A DNA stretch of 7,248 nt from Verrucomicrobiales bacterium (GCA_003527555.1 DPWT01000087.1:1-7248), one strand, 5' to 3'; positions 1 through 6,575 are shown, numbered from the stretch's first letter. Numbers and translations: made by a program. Notes: generated by a model from the sequence alone, not told the origin.

Positions 1-586
1 AGGCTAAAAGCAGCGGGCTCTTGTCTTTTTTACTAGCAGGCACAACGCCAGGCACTGACAAAATACTTGAATTTCGGCTTATTCCGGGAGGCAGCGCGTT
101 CAGGTTTCTTACTACCTGCTCGCCAGTATCAATATCTTTGAAAACGATGCGACTTGGCCTCACTGTTATAATTTTCAGATTGAATTGGCGTTGGCCACGG
201 ATGACGCGTAACGCATCACCAGCACGAAACTCGCGCGAACCAATAATGAACTTATTCTCTGAGGCTACTACCGCATTGATCTTTATTGCCTTAATCACAT
301 TACGAAATGCTCCCGGCTTAAGTTTTTCATTAGATTTTTGAGCAACTTGAACGTTGGGATTCTGAGACATGCCAAACGGCCCAATCTTTCGCTCCGCCAT
401 GGGAAGCTTACTGCGCATTTCTCTGATCCAAGCAGCTTTCGCGTCACCGATTAGCTTCCGGCTGCTGCTTTCATTAAAGGCCGAATTATCGGCGCTTATG
501 TTAGGAGCACTGTTATCCTGTGCCATGACTGGATTCATGGCAAGCAGTAGACCAAATAAAGCACCTGGTATTAGTTGCCTGTCCAT
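1..586 (-). CDS. Exported PilP/GspC-like pilus assembly protein, C-terminus outside window
   Basis: The reading frame starts at an ATG at 586-584 and is still open at position 1, giving 195 visible residues. It begins with a Sec-type signal peptide: Arg3, a hydrophobic core at about residues 8-20 and a probable cut after 'VMA' (residue 22). There is no lipobox cysteine, unlike typical PilP lipoproteins. A polar linker follows (about 23-90). A beta-rich stretch at about 94-162 contains 'FRAGDALRV', 'FNLKI' and 'IDTGEQVV', a pattern resembling the HR domain of GspC/PilP, which in those families contacts the secretin. The start overlaps the PilO-like gene by 16 nt, and the Met1 start is preferred because it supplies the signal peptide. 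Context and domain pattern suggest a periplasmic connector between the inner-membrane complex and a secretin. The family assignment is inferred; it could also correspond to an Akkermansia Amuc_1102-type protein. Confidence 0.72.
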   Translation of the reverse strand, partial: MDRQLIPGALFGLLLAMNPVMAQDNSAPNISADNSAFNESSSRKLIGDAKAAWIREMRSKLPMAERKIGPFGMSQNPNVQVAQKSNEKLKPGAFRNVIKAIKINAVVASENKFIIGSREFRAGDALRVIRGQRQFNLKIITVRPSRIVFKDIDTGEQVVRNLNALPPGISRNSSILSVPGVVPASKKDKSPLLLA

Positions 587-1110
587 ACGGTAAATGTTGT
601 TTCGAAGTTAATAGAATCGCTGTTTGTATCAGGAGTTATCGTTAGTGAATCCAACTGCATATTAGGTAATTTTGTCTCCATTTCTAACAAGGCTAATTGC
701 ATGGCGCGGTATGTCGCAGAAAAGGACATATTCACTTGGCTGGCAGGCTGATCGATTCCTTTGCCGATCCCATCACTATAGTTTATCCAATTGTGCGACG
801 TTTTCGTTAATTCCTTGCCGCTGAATTTCTCTTCAGCAGCTTGCCAGTGTTGAAGAAACGTGCCACGCGTCTCAGTGTTGAGCAAATAATCCCATTCTTT
901 AGTGTACGCTTTTGTTTTCTGAACTTGTTCTTGCAGCCCCATTGTTTGCTTGATGGCCAATTGAGCCTTATCATATCCTTTCTTTTTTTTCCTGTATTCG
1001 GCGGATGTTGATGAAGACATATAGAGAGCTATAACCGCCAATAAAACCATGAATAGACATGGAATAACAATACCAAAAATAGTCACTGGTTGTTTGTAAT
1101 AATTGCTCAT
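571..1110 (-). CDS. PilO/GspM-like inner-membrane pilus assembly protein
   Basis: This is a 179-residue bitopic protein. It has a short cytoplasmic N-terminus, one membrane helix at about residues 10-31, a Lys-rich helical or coiled-coil stretch at about 37-75, and a small globular periplasmic domain. The end of the protein ('LLEMETKLPNMQLDSLTI' and the following beta strand to 'FTVWTGN') has the helix-strand-strand pattern of the ferredoxin-like fold of PilO and GspM. In those systems PilO pairs with PilN through coiled coils and periplasmic domains and helps anchor the assembly complex in the inner membrane. The ATG sits in a 4-nt ATGA overlap with the stop of the PilM/PilN-like gene, so the two are probably translationally coupled. 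An 'AAAAGG' just upstream is the only weak Shine-Dalgarno-like site in the window. Sequence similarity to PilO is low; topology, size and gene order carry the assignment. Confidence 0.75.
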   Translation of the reverse strand: MSNYYKQPVTIFGIVIPCLFMVLLAVIALYMSSSTSAEYRKKKKGYDKAQLAIKQTMGLQEQVQKTKAYTKEWDYLLNTETRGTFLQHWQAAEEKFSGKELTKTSHNWINYSDGIGKGIDQPASQVNMSFSATYRAMQLALLEMETKLPNMQLDSLTITPDTNSDSINFETTFTVWTGN

Positions 1111-2888
1111 CGCCTTTTGCTTTTTTTCATGCTAATGAGCGCCAGCTCATCTGTGGATGTGAATGTTTGGGTAATAGTCATCGTAAACACTAGACGGAAT
1201 CGATCACTTGCCTTGGTTGAAGAAATAATATTGTAAGTGGGGTTCAACCTTTGTGTCATTTGCACAGTAATATCCCTCTGCCCAATGTTAGGAAGATACG
1301 CTCGTGAGCCAGTTTCATGTGCAACAGTCTCGAAGATCTCCTTAATTCCATCGCGGGTGCTGATGTTCTCGAGATACCTCAAACCTGTGTCATTAGTATA
1401 ACCGTTGACAACCCAGCTTTTTTGAAGCCCATATTTCTTTGCCTTTGGAGCAAGCTTTTTATCCACACGATGTTTGACATCTTTCAGAATGACAGAGCCG
1501 TCTGCTGGGGTTAATCGAGAAATAAGTTCCATACTACTCCACGCCTTAGATCGATCCATAAGGATACTGTTCCAGTGCTCGTGTCGCTTGATTTCCTCCT
1601 TAAGCTGGAGCGCCGTTACCTCTGTATTCTGCGGTTTGTAGGTCCAAGCACGGCTGTTGGTTTTTTCCCAGCTTGTAAAGCCAGCATAACCTAACACCAA
1701 CAGACATAATAAAGCAGCCACACACTTTACTTTCCTGCCACGTTTAAGGAGATTCATATCCTCTTGGGCAGGATACATATCAAGTTCATACTGATCAGGT
1801 GCGAGGAAATCTTGGAGATGCCAACCCTCCTCTCTAAAAGATGTAAAGGTAGCATTTTGCGCCACAGGGTAAAGTTCTTGATCTAGCTCCGCAGTAGCTA
1901 CCATCATTTCCAAGGATATTTCCTCTGGCAGACCCATTTCTCTCAACACCGTTGCAGTAGACATCAGCCGAATGTCAGATTTCACCATACTACTCTGCAA
2001 GCTGATGTTCATGTTACTTAAATCATGCCCAACCATAGAAAGTAAAATAATCTCGGGGCTCTCTAACTCGAAAGCGGTTGCAGACGCCATGACTGCAGGC
2101 CCAATATTGACAGGATCACTACTTCCAGGCGGATGCTGCAAATAACGTAACATCATTAAATCTGCACGTTTATTGTAAAAAGATACAACGGTGAATGTTT
2201 CATAATTAAACACACCTATTGTGCCATTATCTTTTGCGGTGGTATACCAAGGCAGGCAGGCAATGGCACAGAGCGGGGCGCTTAGGGCACATGTTTTAAT
2301 AGGAAGATTCCTTGAATCCCCAATTTCACGCAGTGTTAATAATACGTCATCATACTTGCGTGACACAGCCATGGCTGTTGCGAACTCCTGTCCAGCAGGT
2401 GCACCGGAATACGGAAAAAGTCTCCATGCGTGAGTTTCCGCAGAGACAGTCTTGTCGTCAAGGACCTCAGTCGGATCCTCAATCATCATGTTGCGGAGAT
2501 TGTTTATTTCTCCTGGGTTTTGGTGTTCAGGCCCGAGTCCTGCGATTGAAAGCTCATCTGCTAAATAAAACACTACACCGAGCGCCTTAGCTTTACTAAC
2601 ACTTTCGCATTCAAGAACACGGTCTACGAAATTTTTGAGCTCATCAGCTATCTGTAGCTGACGTGGACTTAGCCCGTCAATTTTCTCAAAAGAATTTGAT
2701 GATTTTATGTAAAGAAAACATTCCACGTCTCCTGCATTCTTTAAGTAACAATGAACCTGCACCTCAAGATCGAGGGCATCCTGATACCATGCAGGATTGT
2801 TCAGGCGGCTGGTTGTCTTTGCCATCTTCACTGCGCGCATGTATGTTTGTAGCGGGTTGAGTTCTGATGGATGTTTTGCTTCAATCAT
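1107..2888 (-). CDS. GspL-like protein: PilM-like and PilN-like parts in one chain
   Basis: The protein has 593 residues. Residues 1 to about 385 carry no signal peptide and are predicted cytoplasmic. Their layout (a strand-rich segment near 221-250, then alternating segments to 'WHLQDFLAP' at 356-364) fits a degenerate actin-like fold as in PilM or the GspL cytoplasmic domain; no clear nucleotide-binding motif is seen. One membrane helix lies at about 387-406, preceded by the basic 'KRGRKVK'. A helical segment follows (about 421-455), then 'SRLTPADGSVILKDV' (457-471), the typical opening of the PilN/GspL periplasmic ferredoxin-like domain, which runs to about 575. In proteobacterial type IV pili PilM and PilN are separate; here they form one chain as in type II secretion. 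An in-frame TAA directly before the ATG fixes the start; no Shine-Dalgarno is visible. It overlaps the PilO-like gene by 4 nt, its expected partner. Confidence 0.8.
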   Translation of the reverse strand: MIEAKHPSELNPLQTYMRAVKMAKTTSRLNNPAWYQDALDLEVQVHCYLKNAGDVECFLYIKSSNSFEKIDGLSPRQLQIADELKNFVDRVLECESVSKAKALGVVFYLADELSIAGLGPEHQNPGEINNLRNMMIEDPTEVLDDKTVSAETHAWRLFPYSGAPAGQEFATAMAVSRKYDDVLLTLREIGDSRNLPIKTCALSAPLCAIACLPWYTTAKDNGTIGVFNYETFTVVSFYNKRADLMMLRYLQHPPGSSDPVNIGPAVMASATAFELESPEIILLSMVGHDLSNMNISLQSSMVKSDIRLMSTATVLREMGLPEEISLEMMVATAELDQELYPVAQNATFTSFREEGWHLQDFLAPDQYELDMYPAQEDMNLLKRGRKVKCVAALLCLLVLGYAGFTSWEKTNSRAWTYKPQNTEVTALQLKEEIKRHEHWNSILMDRSKAWSSMELISRLTPADGSVILKDVKHRVDKKLAPKAKKYGLQKSWVVNGYTNDTGLRYLENISTRDGIKEIFETVAHETGSRAYLPNIGQRDITVQMTQRLNPTYNIISSTKASDRFRLVFTMTITQTFTSTDELALISMKKSKRR

Positions 2889-3006
2889 TTATTTATTGAA
2901 CGGATTTGTATACGGGGAATGTCACATGTCATATAAACAGCAGGGATATATTAGAGCAGAGGAGCTCCGTTAGGTCTCCTTGGCTGTTGTCCGAGAAGGG
3001 TAGTAT
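2889..3006 (-). promoter_or_regulatory. Leader before the PilM/PilN-like gene, weak promoter-like sequence
   Basis: This is the remainder of the 176-nt spacer between the pilin stop and the next start. Read on the minus strand it holds a small imperfect inverted repeat at 2980-2960 (AGGAG...CTCCT arms), then a TAATAT hexamer near 2955-2950 that resembles a -10 box but has no good -35 partner. Further on are a TGACATG/TGACAT near-repeat and an A-rich stretch abutting the ATG. A secondary promoter for the PilM/N-O-P genes is possible but not demonstrated by the sequence. Confidence 0.2.
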
Positions 3007-3035
3007 GCTGGTGGCCATGACACATGACCACCAGC
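3007..3035 (-). promoter_or_regulatory. Strong stem-loop in the transcript downstream of the pilin gene
   Basis: The minus-strand transcript reads GCUGGUGGUCAUG, loop UGU, CAUGGCCACCAGC. This gives a 13-bp stem: 12 Watson-Crick pairs plus one U-G wobble. The same position would be an A-C mismatch in a plus-strand transcript, which favours function in the minus-strand RNA. The stem begins 29 nt after the pilin stop codon. It is not followed by a U tract (the next bases are AUACUACCC), so it is a poor intrinsic terminator. A stabilising or processing hairpin that keeps pilin mRNA abundant relative to the downstream assembly genes is a plausible role. Confidence 0.6.
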
Positions 3036-3037
3036 GA

Positions 3038-3058
3038 TATTGTATCAATTACACAATA
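3038..3058 (-). promoter_or_regulatory. Small stem-loop between the pilin stop and the strong hairpin
   Basis: The minus-strand RNA has UAUUGU, a 9-nt loop and ACAAUA, a 6-bp AU-rich stem. It is flanked by GCCAGC (3064-3059, directly after the pilin stop) and GCUGGU (3035-3030, the first arm of the strong hairpin), which can also pair. The small stem could therefore be extended by six pairs, one of them a wobble, at the cost of opening the strong hairpin. This is a simple reading of complementarity, without a computed energy. Confidence 0.35.
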
Positions 3059-3064
3059 GCTGGC

Positions 3065-3472
3065 TTACCAACCATCGGTAGAATCGGGTGCGTGATCCTC
3101 AACAGATGCTCCGAAGTCATCACATGTTGCGGCAGCAGTACCGATCGCAGGGTAGCTAGATGATGTGGAATAATCGCCACCGTCTGATGGACAAGTGGGC
3201 TCAACCTCGATGTAGAGACCCGTGCCGTAGATGGCAGAGGTATCAAGTGGGTCACCGACGTCGATACCCTTGAGGTTCTGGTTAGCACGCACAGCTTGGT
3301 GGATATTCCGAATATTTAGGATACAAGCGGCACGGTCAGCTCCCTTCTTGTATATATTCGCTCCGATGAAGAGCACGGAAATCAGGGTAAGCAGCACGAG
3401 AATCACAACCGTGATTTCGATTAGTGTCATTCCTGACTTAATTTTGGTGTTTGTATTTCTTGTTAGTTTCAT
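3065..3472 (-). CDS. Type IV pilin / pseudopilin with class III prepilin leader
   Basis: This 135-residue prepilin is the fibre subunit candidate of the locus. The leader is 14 residues, basic and ends in Gly ('KSG|MTLIEI'). The prepilin peptidase would cut after Gly14, giving a mature protein of 121 residues with Met1 and the conserved Glu at mature position 5 (Glu19 of the precursor). A hydrophobic helix spans about residues 15-38. The helix continues through 'RAACILNIRNIHQAVRANQ' (47-65). The C-terminal domain is short, with 'PTCPSDGGDYS' (92-102) and the ending 'DHAPDSTDGW', features I associate with verrucomicrobial pilins. There are three cysteines (50, 94, 117). The gene stands apart from its neighbours (62 nt upstream, 176 nt downstream), fitting separate dosage. 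No Shine-Dalgarno is evident, but the leader makes this start convincing. Whether it is a major pilin or a minor pseudopilin cannot be decided from sequence alone. Confidence 0.92.
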   Translation of the reverse strand: MKLTRNTNTKIKSGMTLIEITVVILVLLTLISVLFIGANIYKKGADRAACILNIRNIHQAVRANQNLKGIDVGDPLDTSAIYGTGLYIEVEPTCPSDGGDYSTSSSYPAIGTAAATCDDFGASVEDHAPDSTDGW

Positions 3473-3534
3473 TGTTTTATTGTCTTGTTGTTATGTGGGT
3501 TTTCACCGCGGATTTGAGAACATTAACACACACA
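3473..3534 (-). promoter_or_regulatory. Pilin leader region with TTAATG direct repeat
   Basis: The 62-nt spacer between the PilT-type gene and the pilin gene has, on the minus strand, two TTAATG copies 12 nt apart (3538-3533 and 3526-3521) separated by TGTGTG; the first overlaps the upstream stop codon. The rest is A/C-rich up to the ATG. I see no convincing sigma-70 or sigma-54 (GG-N10-GC) promoter, so an independent pilin promoter is only a possibility. Confidence 0.18.
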
Positions 3535-4824
3535 TTAAACATACTCGGTATCTTCTCTATGCATTCTTGTGTTCTCAAAAATTTCTTGGGAGATTTTACC
3601 CTCCTCGTATAGGCTCGTAAGCTTTGCATCCCATGCAATATTTCCGGAGCGCTTTATTGCATCCTCAAGAGCTCGAGAGCCCTTATCATAGCCTCCTATA
3701 GCACTTGATACAGAGTCTTCATTGTTCTGCAGGAACTCGTAGGTTAGTACACGCCCTTCATGACCGCTCAATAGACCCTGGGAATGGATAAATATCAAGG
3801 TTTCGCTCAATCGGTTCAATACTGCAGGATGATTTTCTCGTGGATACATTTCCAAAATACGTCCCATGGTTTTTACAGCACCAGTGGTGTGCAACGTAGA
3901 AAGCACTAGGTGCCCAGTTTGAGCTGCCTCCATACATGTTTCCATGGCCTCACGGTCACGTATTTCACCCAAGAGAATCACGTGGGGGGCTTTGCGTAAT
4001 ACATCTTTGAGCCCTTGACGATAGGATGCTACATCACGACCCACTTCCTGCTGAGTAACAATACTGGGGGCCATACATTTCTGCCCGGGATTGTTGGGGT
4101 CATCGATGTCAGACGAATATTGATACTCCACTGGATCCTCAATAGTGACAATGTGCTTGGGATGGTTGCGGCGTAGCCAATCAATGATAGCTGCGAGTGT
4201 TGTCGATTTACCAGAGCCTGTTGGGCCAGTCACTAAACAAAGGCCAGCGCGCCTTTGCACGGCAAGCTTAAGCATTTCAGATGTATCAGGATCGATACCC
4301 AAAACTCCTAGATCTGGAATCGAATCATTCAAGATACGACAAGTGATTCCAAGTCCGCTAGCGCTGAGGTGAACCTGAATTCGAAGTCGACCCGTGGTTT
4401 TCCCCGTTGCATCAACAAAAATCCCGTTACATGAAAAATCATCAACCATTCGCTCTTGAAACGAGCCAACAGCTTCTTCGATTTTTCTGTTCGAGCGACC
4501 CTCTGCGCTTTCATCATGGCCGAAGCCATGACTTGCAAAATTACGATTCCGTAGCAACTCCACGTAAATATCGTAGACCGCTTCGCCACCAAGAACTCCA
4601 AGGTGAGACAAACACTCCATGCCATTGTGGGTCTCAACGTAAACAGGCAATTCTGAACGAATTTGTACATCCGATACGCCCATACTGTCGCACACATGGA
4701 AAATCACACCCAGCATATCAGCACCCGTCATATCCGGCTGAAAGCCAATAGACGGCGGCACACTCTGAACTTGTGTATTTGGTTCGAGAGAAACCTCTCC
4801 ATTCTGCTTGGTTGGTGAAATCAT
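3535..4824 (-). CDS. PilT-type secretion/retraction ATPase
   Basis: This 429-residue hexameric-type motor ATPase is cytoplasmic and would power pilus retraction or pseudopilus movement. All core motifs are visible: Walker A 'GPTGSGKST' (200-208), Asp box 'IVTIEDPVEY' (225-234), Walker B 'ILLGEIRD' (283-290) and His box 'TGHLVLSTLHTTGA' (303-316). The PAS-like N-terminal domain starts near residue 33, but the usual 'SDLHL ... R.dG' is altered to 'SDVQI ... ETHNG'. There is no four-cysteine zinc motif and no large N-terminal GspE/PilB domain, so it belongs with PilT/PilU rather than the extension ATPases. It is longer than a classical PilT (about 345 residues), with insertions near 101-130 and 238-255. 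The C-terminal helices follow the PilT pattern ('ALEDAIKRSG'). Its ATG overlaps the His-rich gene's stop by 4 nt. Retraction versus another motor role remains open. Confidence 0.93.
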   Translation of the reverse strand: MISPTKQNGEVSLEPNTQVQSVPPSIGFQPDMTGADMLGVIFHVCDSMGVSDVQIRSELPVYVETHNGMECLSHLGVLGGEAVYDIYVELLRNRNFASHGFGHDESAEGRSNRKIEEAVGSFQERMVDDFSCNGIFVDATGKTTGRLRIQVHLSASGLGITCRILNDSIPDLGVLGIDPDTSEMLKLAVQRRAGLCLVTGPTGSGKSTTLAAIIDWLRRNHPKHIVTIEDPVEYQYSSDIDDPNNPGQKCMAPSIVTQQEVGRDVASYRQGLKDVLRKAPHVILLGEIRDREAMETCMEAAQTGHLVLSTLHTTGAVKTMGRILEMYPRENHPAVLNRLSETLIFIHSQGLLSGHEGRVLTYEFLQNNEDSVSSAIGGYDKGSRALEDAIKRSGNIAWDAKLTSLYEEGKISQEIFENTRMHREDTEYV

Positions 4825-5795
4825 TTGGTAGTTTTTATCTTATTACTGGTCATTTTGGTGGCCATAACACGCTTCATGTATTTACCCTGAGCCTCACGCA
4901 GTTTGGTCAGGTAACGGATTCGTTCTGCCATTTCACGGTAGCGTATTTCTGAAGTGATCCGGCCTTCCTCGACTGCTAGTGCCAATATCTCCTTATGACG
5001 TTTGATACAGTGATCGAATTCAGCTAAACTTGTTTTAGCGTCCGCGATGGAATAACGCTCGTGGTGCCTTCCAATATGATAAATAACATTGTATGCTGCA
5101 CTTGCTGCCGTGACATAAGATGCAGGATCAAGTTGATCGCTCTTACAGTAGACAAGGGTTTCGTGTGCTAACTTCAATGCAGCATCATCATTGGCCGCCG
5201 ATCTGCCATAATTTGTAGTCACGATAAACAAATGGTAGTTCCCATAATTCGTGTAATTAGATGGGTCCAGTTTATAGGCGAGCTCAAGTTTGTCCTCGGT
5301 TACACCCTGAAGATATTTTTTGTGTGCAGTGGTTAGCTGTTTATCATCAGTGCGTCGATGTGCCGTTGCCGCCATTTTCCTAATGATCTTTGTGGCACGA
5401 ACACGTAGTGGTTCTCTTTTTTTAACGTCCAAGTGCTTGCCTACATGTTCAGAAGGCTTGAGTGTCCTATTCGACTTTTCACCATGATCCTCAGTCAGCG
5501 TATAAAAATCATGATCATGATCATGATGATAGTGGTCATGATCGTGATGATGGTCTCCATCAGCTAATACCTCGGCATGCTCATGACTAGAACCTTTGTG
5601 CCAGTAGAAATCAATTGATCCCTGCATAGCCAGCGCAAGAATCTTACCATATGGGCTTCCTTTCAAGCAGGCAACATTTGGTTCGTATGAGAGTTTGTTA
5701 TCTTTACTAAATCGCTGCGAATAACCAACCCACAGCACCATACCCGCAACGAGTATGAGGAGAATGATTAGGTTTTTTGCAGTCGTAGACATCAT
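4821..5795 (-). CDS. Membrane-anchored protein with His/Asp-rich segment and helical domain
   Basis: I do not recognise this 324-residue protein as a named family. It starts with an uncleaved-looking membrane helix (about residues 8-25), so the remainder is probably periplasmic. Residues 71-96 hold eleven histidines, with 'DHHHDHDHYHHDHDHD' at 81-96, a typical low-affinity divalent metal-binding pattern (Zn, Ni, Co or Cu). From about 130 to 310 the chain is alpha-helical and includes 'ELAYKLDPSNYTNYGNYH' and 'LDPASYVTAASAAYNVIYH', which have the look of TPR-like helical repeats. The end is basic. It sits 5 nt after the permease gene and overlaps the PilT-type gene by 4 nt, so it is likely co-produced with both. 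It may be an accessory subunit of the ABC pair (in the position of Myxococcus PilG) or a metal-responsive factor; both are inferences. No Shine-Dalgarno is visible. A second Met follows at residue 2. Confidence 0.8.
   Translation of the reverse strand: MMSTTAKNLIILLILVAGMVLWVGYSQRFSKDNKLSYEPNVACLKGSPYGKILALAMQGSIDFYWHKGSSHEHAEVLADGDHHHDHDHYHHDHDHDFYTLTEDHGEKSNRTLKPSEHVGKHLDVKKREPLRVRATKIIRKMAATAHRRTDDKQLTTAHKKYLQGVTEDKLELAYKLDPSNYTNYGNYHLFIVTTNYGRSAANDDAALKLAHETLVYCKSDQLDPASYVTAASAAYNVIYHIGRHHERYSIADAKTSLAEFDHCIKRHKEILALAVEEGRITSEIRYREMAERIRYLTKLREAQGKYMKRVMATKMTSNKIKTTK
5508..5552 (-). repeat. Short GATCAT-type tandem repeat coding for the His/Asp run
   Basis: The codons for residues 82-96 of the membrane-anchored protein form a low-complexity tract, with about three and a half ATGATC units in perfect tandem at 5508-5530 and degenerate copies beyond. 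Unit changes of 6 nt would add or remove His-Asp pairs without altering the frame. Confidence 0.6.
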
Positions 5796-5800
5796 TTTGA

Positions 5801-6568
5801 TTATGTTGCTGATTTAGCTTGGAAACAAATGGTTGATAGCATCGAAAGCACAAGCTTGATGCCTATGAAATAGGCGACGAGATGGAGGAACTCAGATGTA
5901 AGCATGGTGCCATGCTTGAACACGAGCCGTGGAGTCAGATCAGCAAGGTGATAATGTGGTGATATGACGTAAAGCCATTCGATCACTACGTTCCCCTGAA
6001 CGGATGTCATCATTGCGAGATAGCCGACACCGTAGATACCATAGAGGCCGAGACTCAGCGGAAGTAAGTAGCCGACTGTAGCCCCAAATCGACTACCTAC
6101 GGAAATCGCTACTAATGCCAATGGGGCTACTACCAGTAAGAAAAGCGCTGCATATTGGAGATTCGTTGCAATCCATATTTGAACCTGACCCTCTCCGCTT
6201 GGCATAGCCCCAATCAGACAGACAGCTACTGTGACCATGACCAATGGAACCAGAAATGTGAGGCATGCGCACCACAGCTGAAACATTTGACTGATGCGAG
6301 AGATGCCGGCACTCAAAAAATATGCGCCAAGTCCAGAGCGTGCCGAGTCATCCCCGAACCGCGCTGCCTGGAAAAGTATCCAAGCTAGTGATACCACCCA
6401 GAGGCAAATCCATGCCGCTTGTGCCCTTGCTGGCTCAATGAGAGACGGGTTGCGCTCATAAGATGTGAGATATGGCAGGATCATGGGTAAAACCAAGACG
6501 CACAATATTGCAATAATCCAGACCTTGCGCTGAAGAATTGTTGCTAAAGTGATACGATACGGTTGCAT
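5801..6568 (-). CDS. ABC-2-type transporter permease
   Basis: The chosen start at 6568 gives 255 residues. Six membrane helices are visible at about residues 15-34, 51-70, 98-121, 138-157, 162-187 and 228-248, with a cytoplasmic loop between helices 2 and 3 containing 'FGDDSARSG' and a loop before the last helix with 'ISPHYHLADLTPRLV', similar to the corresponding 'PHFEFFD'-type loop of ABC-2 permeases. A longer frame reaches an ATG at 6628, but that would overlap the ATPase gene by 53 nt and add a polar, poorly conserved-looking tail; starting at 6568 leaves 7 nt after the ATPase stop. The protein would form a dimer with the neighbouring ATPase and export an unknown substrate or do mechanical work in the membrane. 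Substrate cannot be inferred from sequence. The pilus context recalls PilI of Myxococcus, without a demonstrated sequence match. Confidence 0.82.
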   Translation of the reverse strand: MQPYRITLATILQRKVWIIAILCVLVLPMILPYLTSYERNPSLIEPARAQAAWICLWVVSLAWILFQAARFGDDSARSGLGAYFLSAGISRISQMFQLWCACLTFLVPLVMVTVAVCLIGAMPSGEGQVQIWIATNLQYAALFLLVVAPLALVAISVGSRFGATVGYLLPLSLGLYGIYGVGYLAMMTSVQGNVVIEWLYVISPHYHLADLTPRLVFKHGTMLTSEFLHLVAYFIGIKLVLSMLSTICFQAKSAT

Positions 6569-6575
6569 GTTTTTA

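Noticed and set aside
21..593. Two plus-strand open frames (21-341 and 369-593) at the left edge
   Set aside because: They lie opposite a minus-strand frame with a signal peptide and domain-like pattern that overlaps the PilO-like gene in operon fashion; the plus-strand translations show no coherent protein features.
983..990. A8 run with a dnaX-like A-AAA-AAG slippery heptamer in the PilO-like gene
   Set aside because: A -1 shift meets a stop after three codons, and I see no convincing downstream stem-loop or upstream stimulatory Shine-Dalgarno; it looks like ordinary Lys codons.
3007..3035. Calling the post-pilin hairpin an intrinsic terminator
   Set aside because: No U tract follows on the minus-strand transcript and the pairing is worse on the other strand, so a stability or regulatory hairpin fits better.
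3049..3620. Minus-strand frame 3288-3049 and plus-strand frame 3231-3620 around the pilin gene
   Set aside because: Both cross the clearly coding pilin frame (prepilin leader, Glu5) and are low-complexity or hydrophobic by-products of its other frames.
4145..4751. Open frames on both strands within the PilT-type gene (4145-4372, 4329-4697, 4407-4751)
   Set aside because: The PilT frame carries all catalytic motifs through this region, so the others are shadows.
3535..4824. Calling the secretion ATPase GspE/PilB
   Set aside because: It has no N-terminal GspE domain and no four-cysteine zinc motif between the Walker B/His box region and the C-terminus; size and C-terminus fit PilT/PilU.
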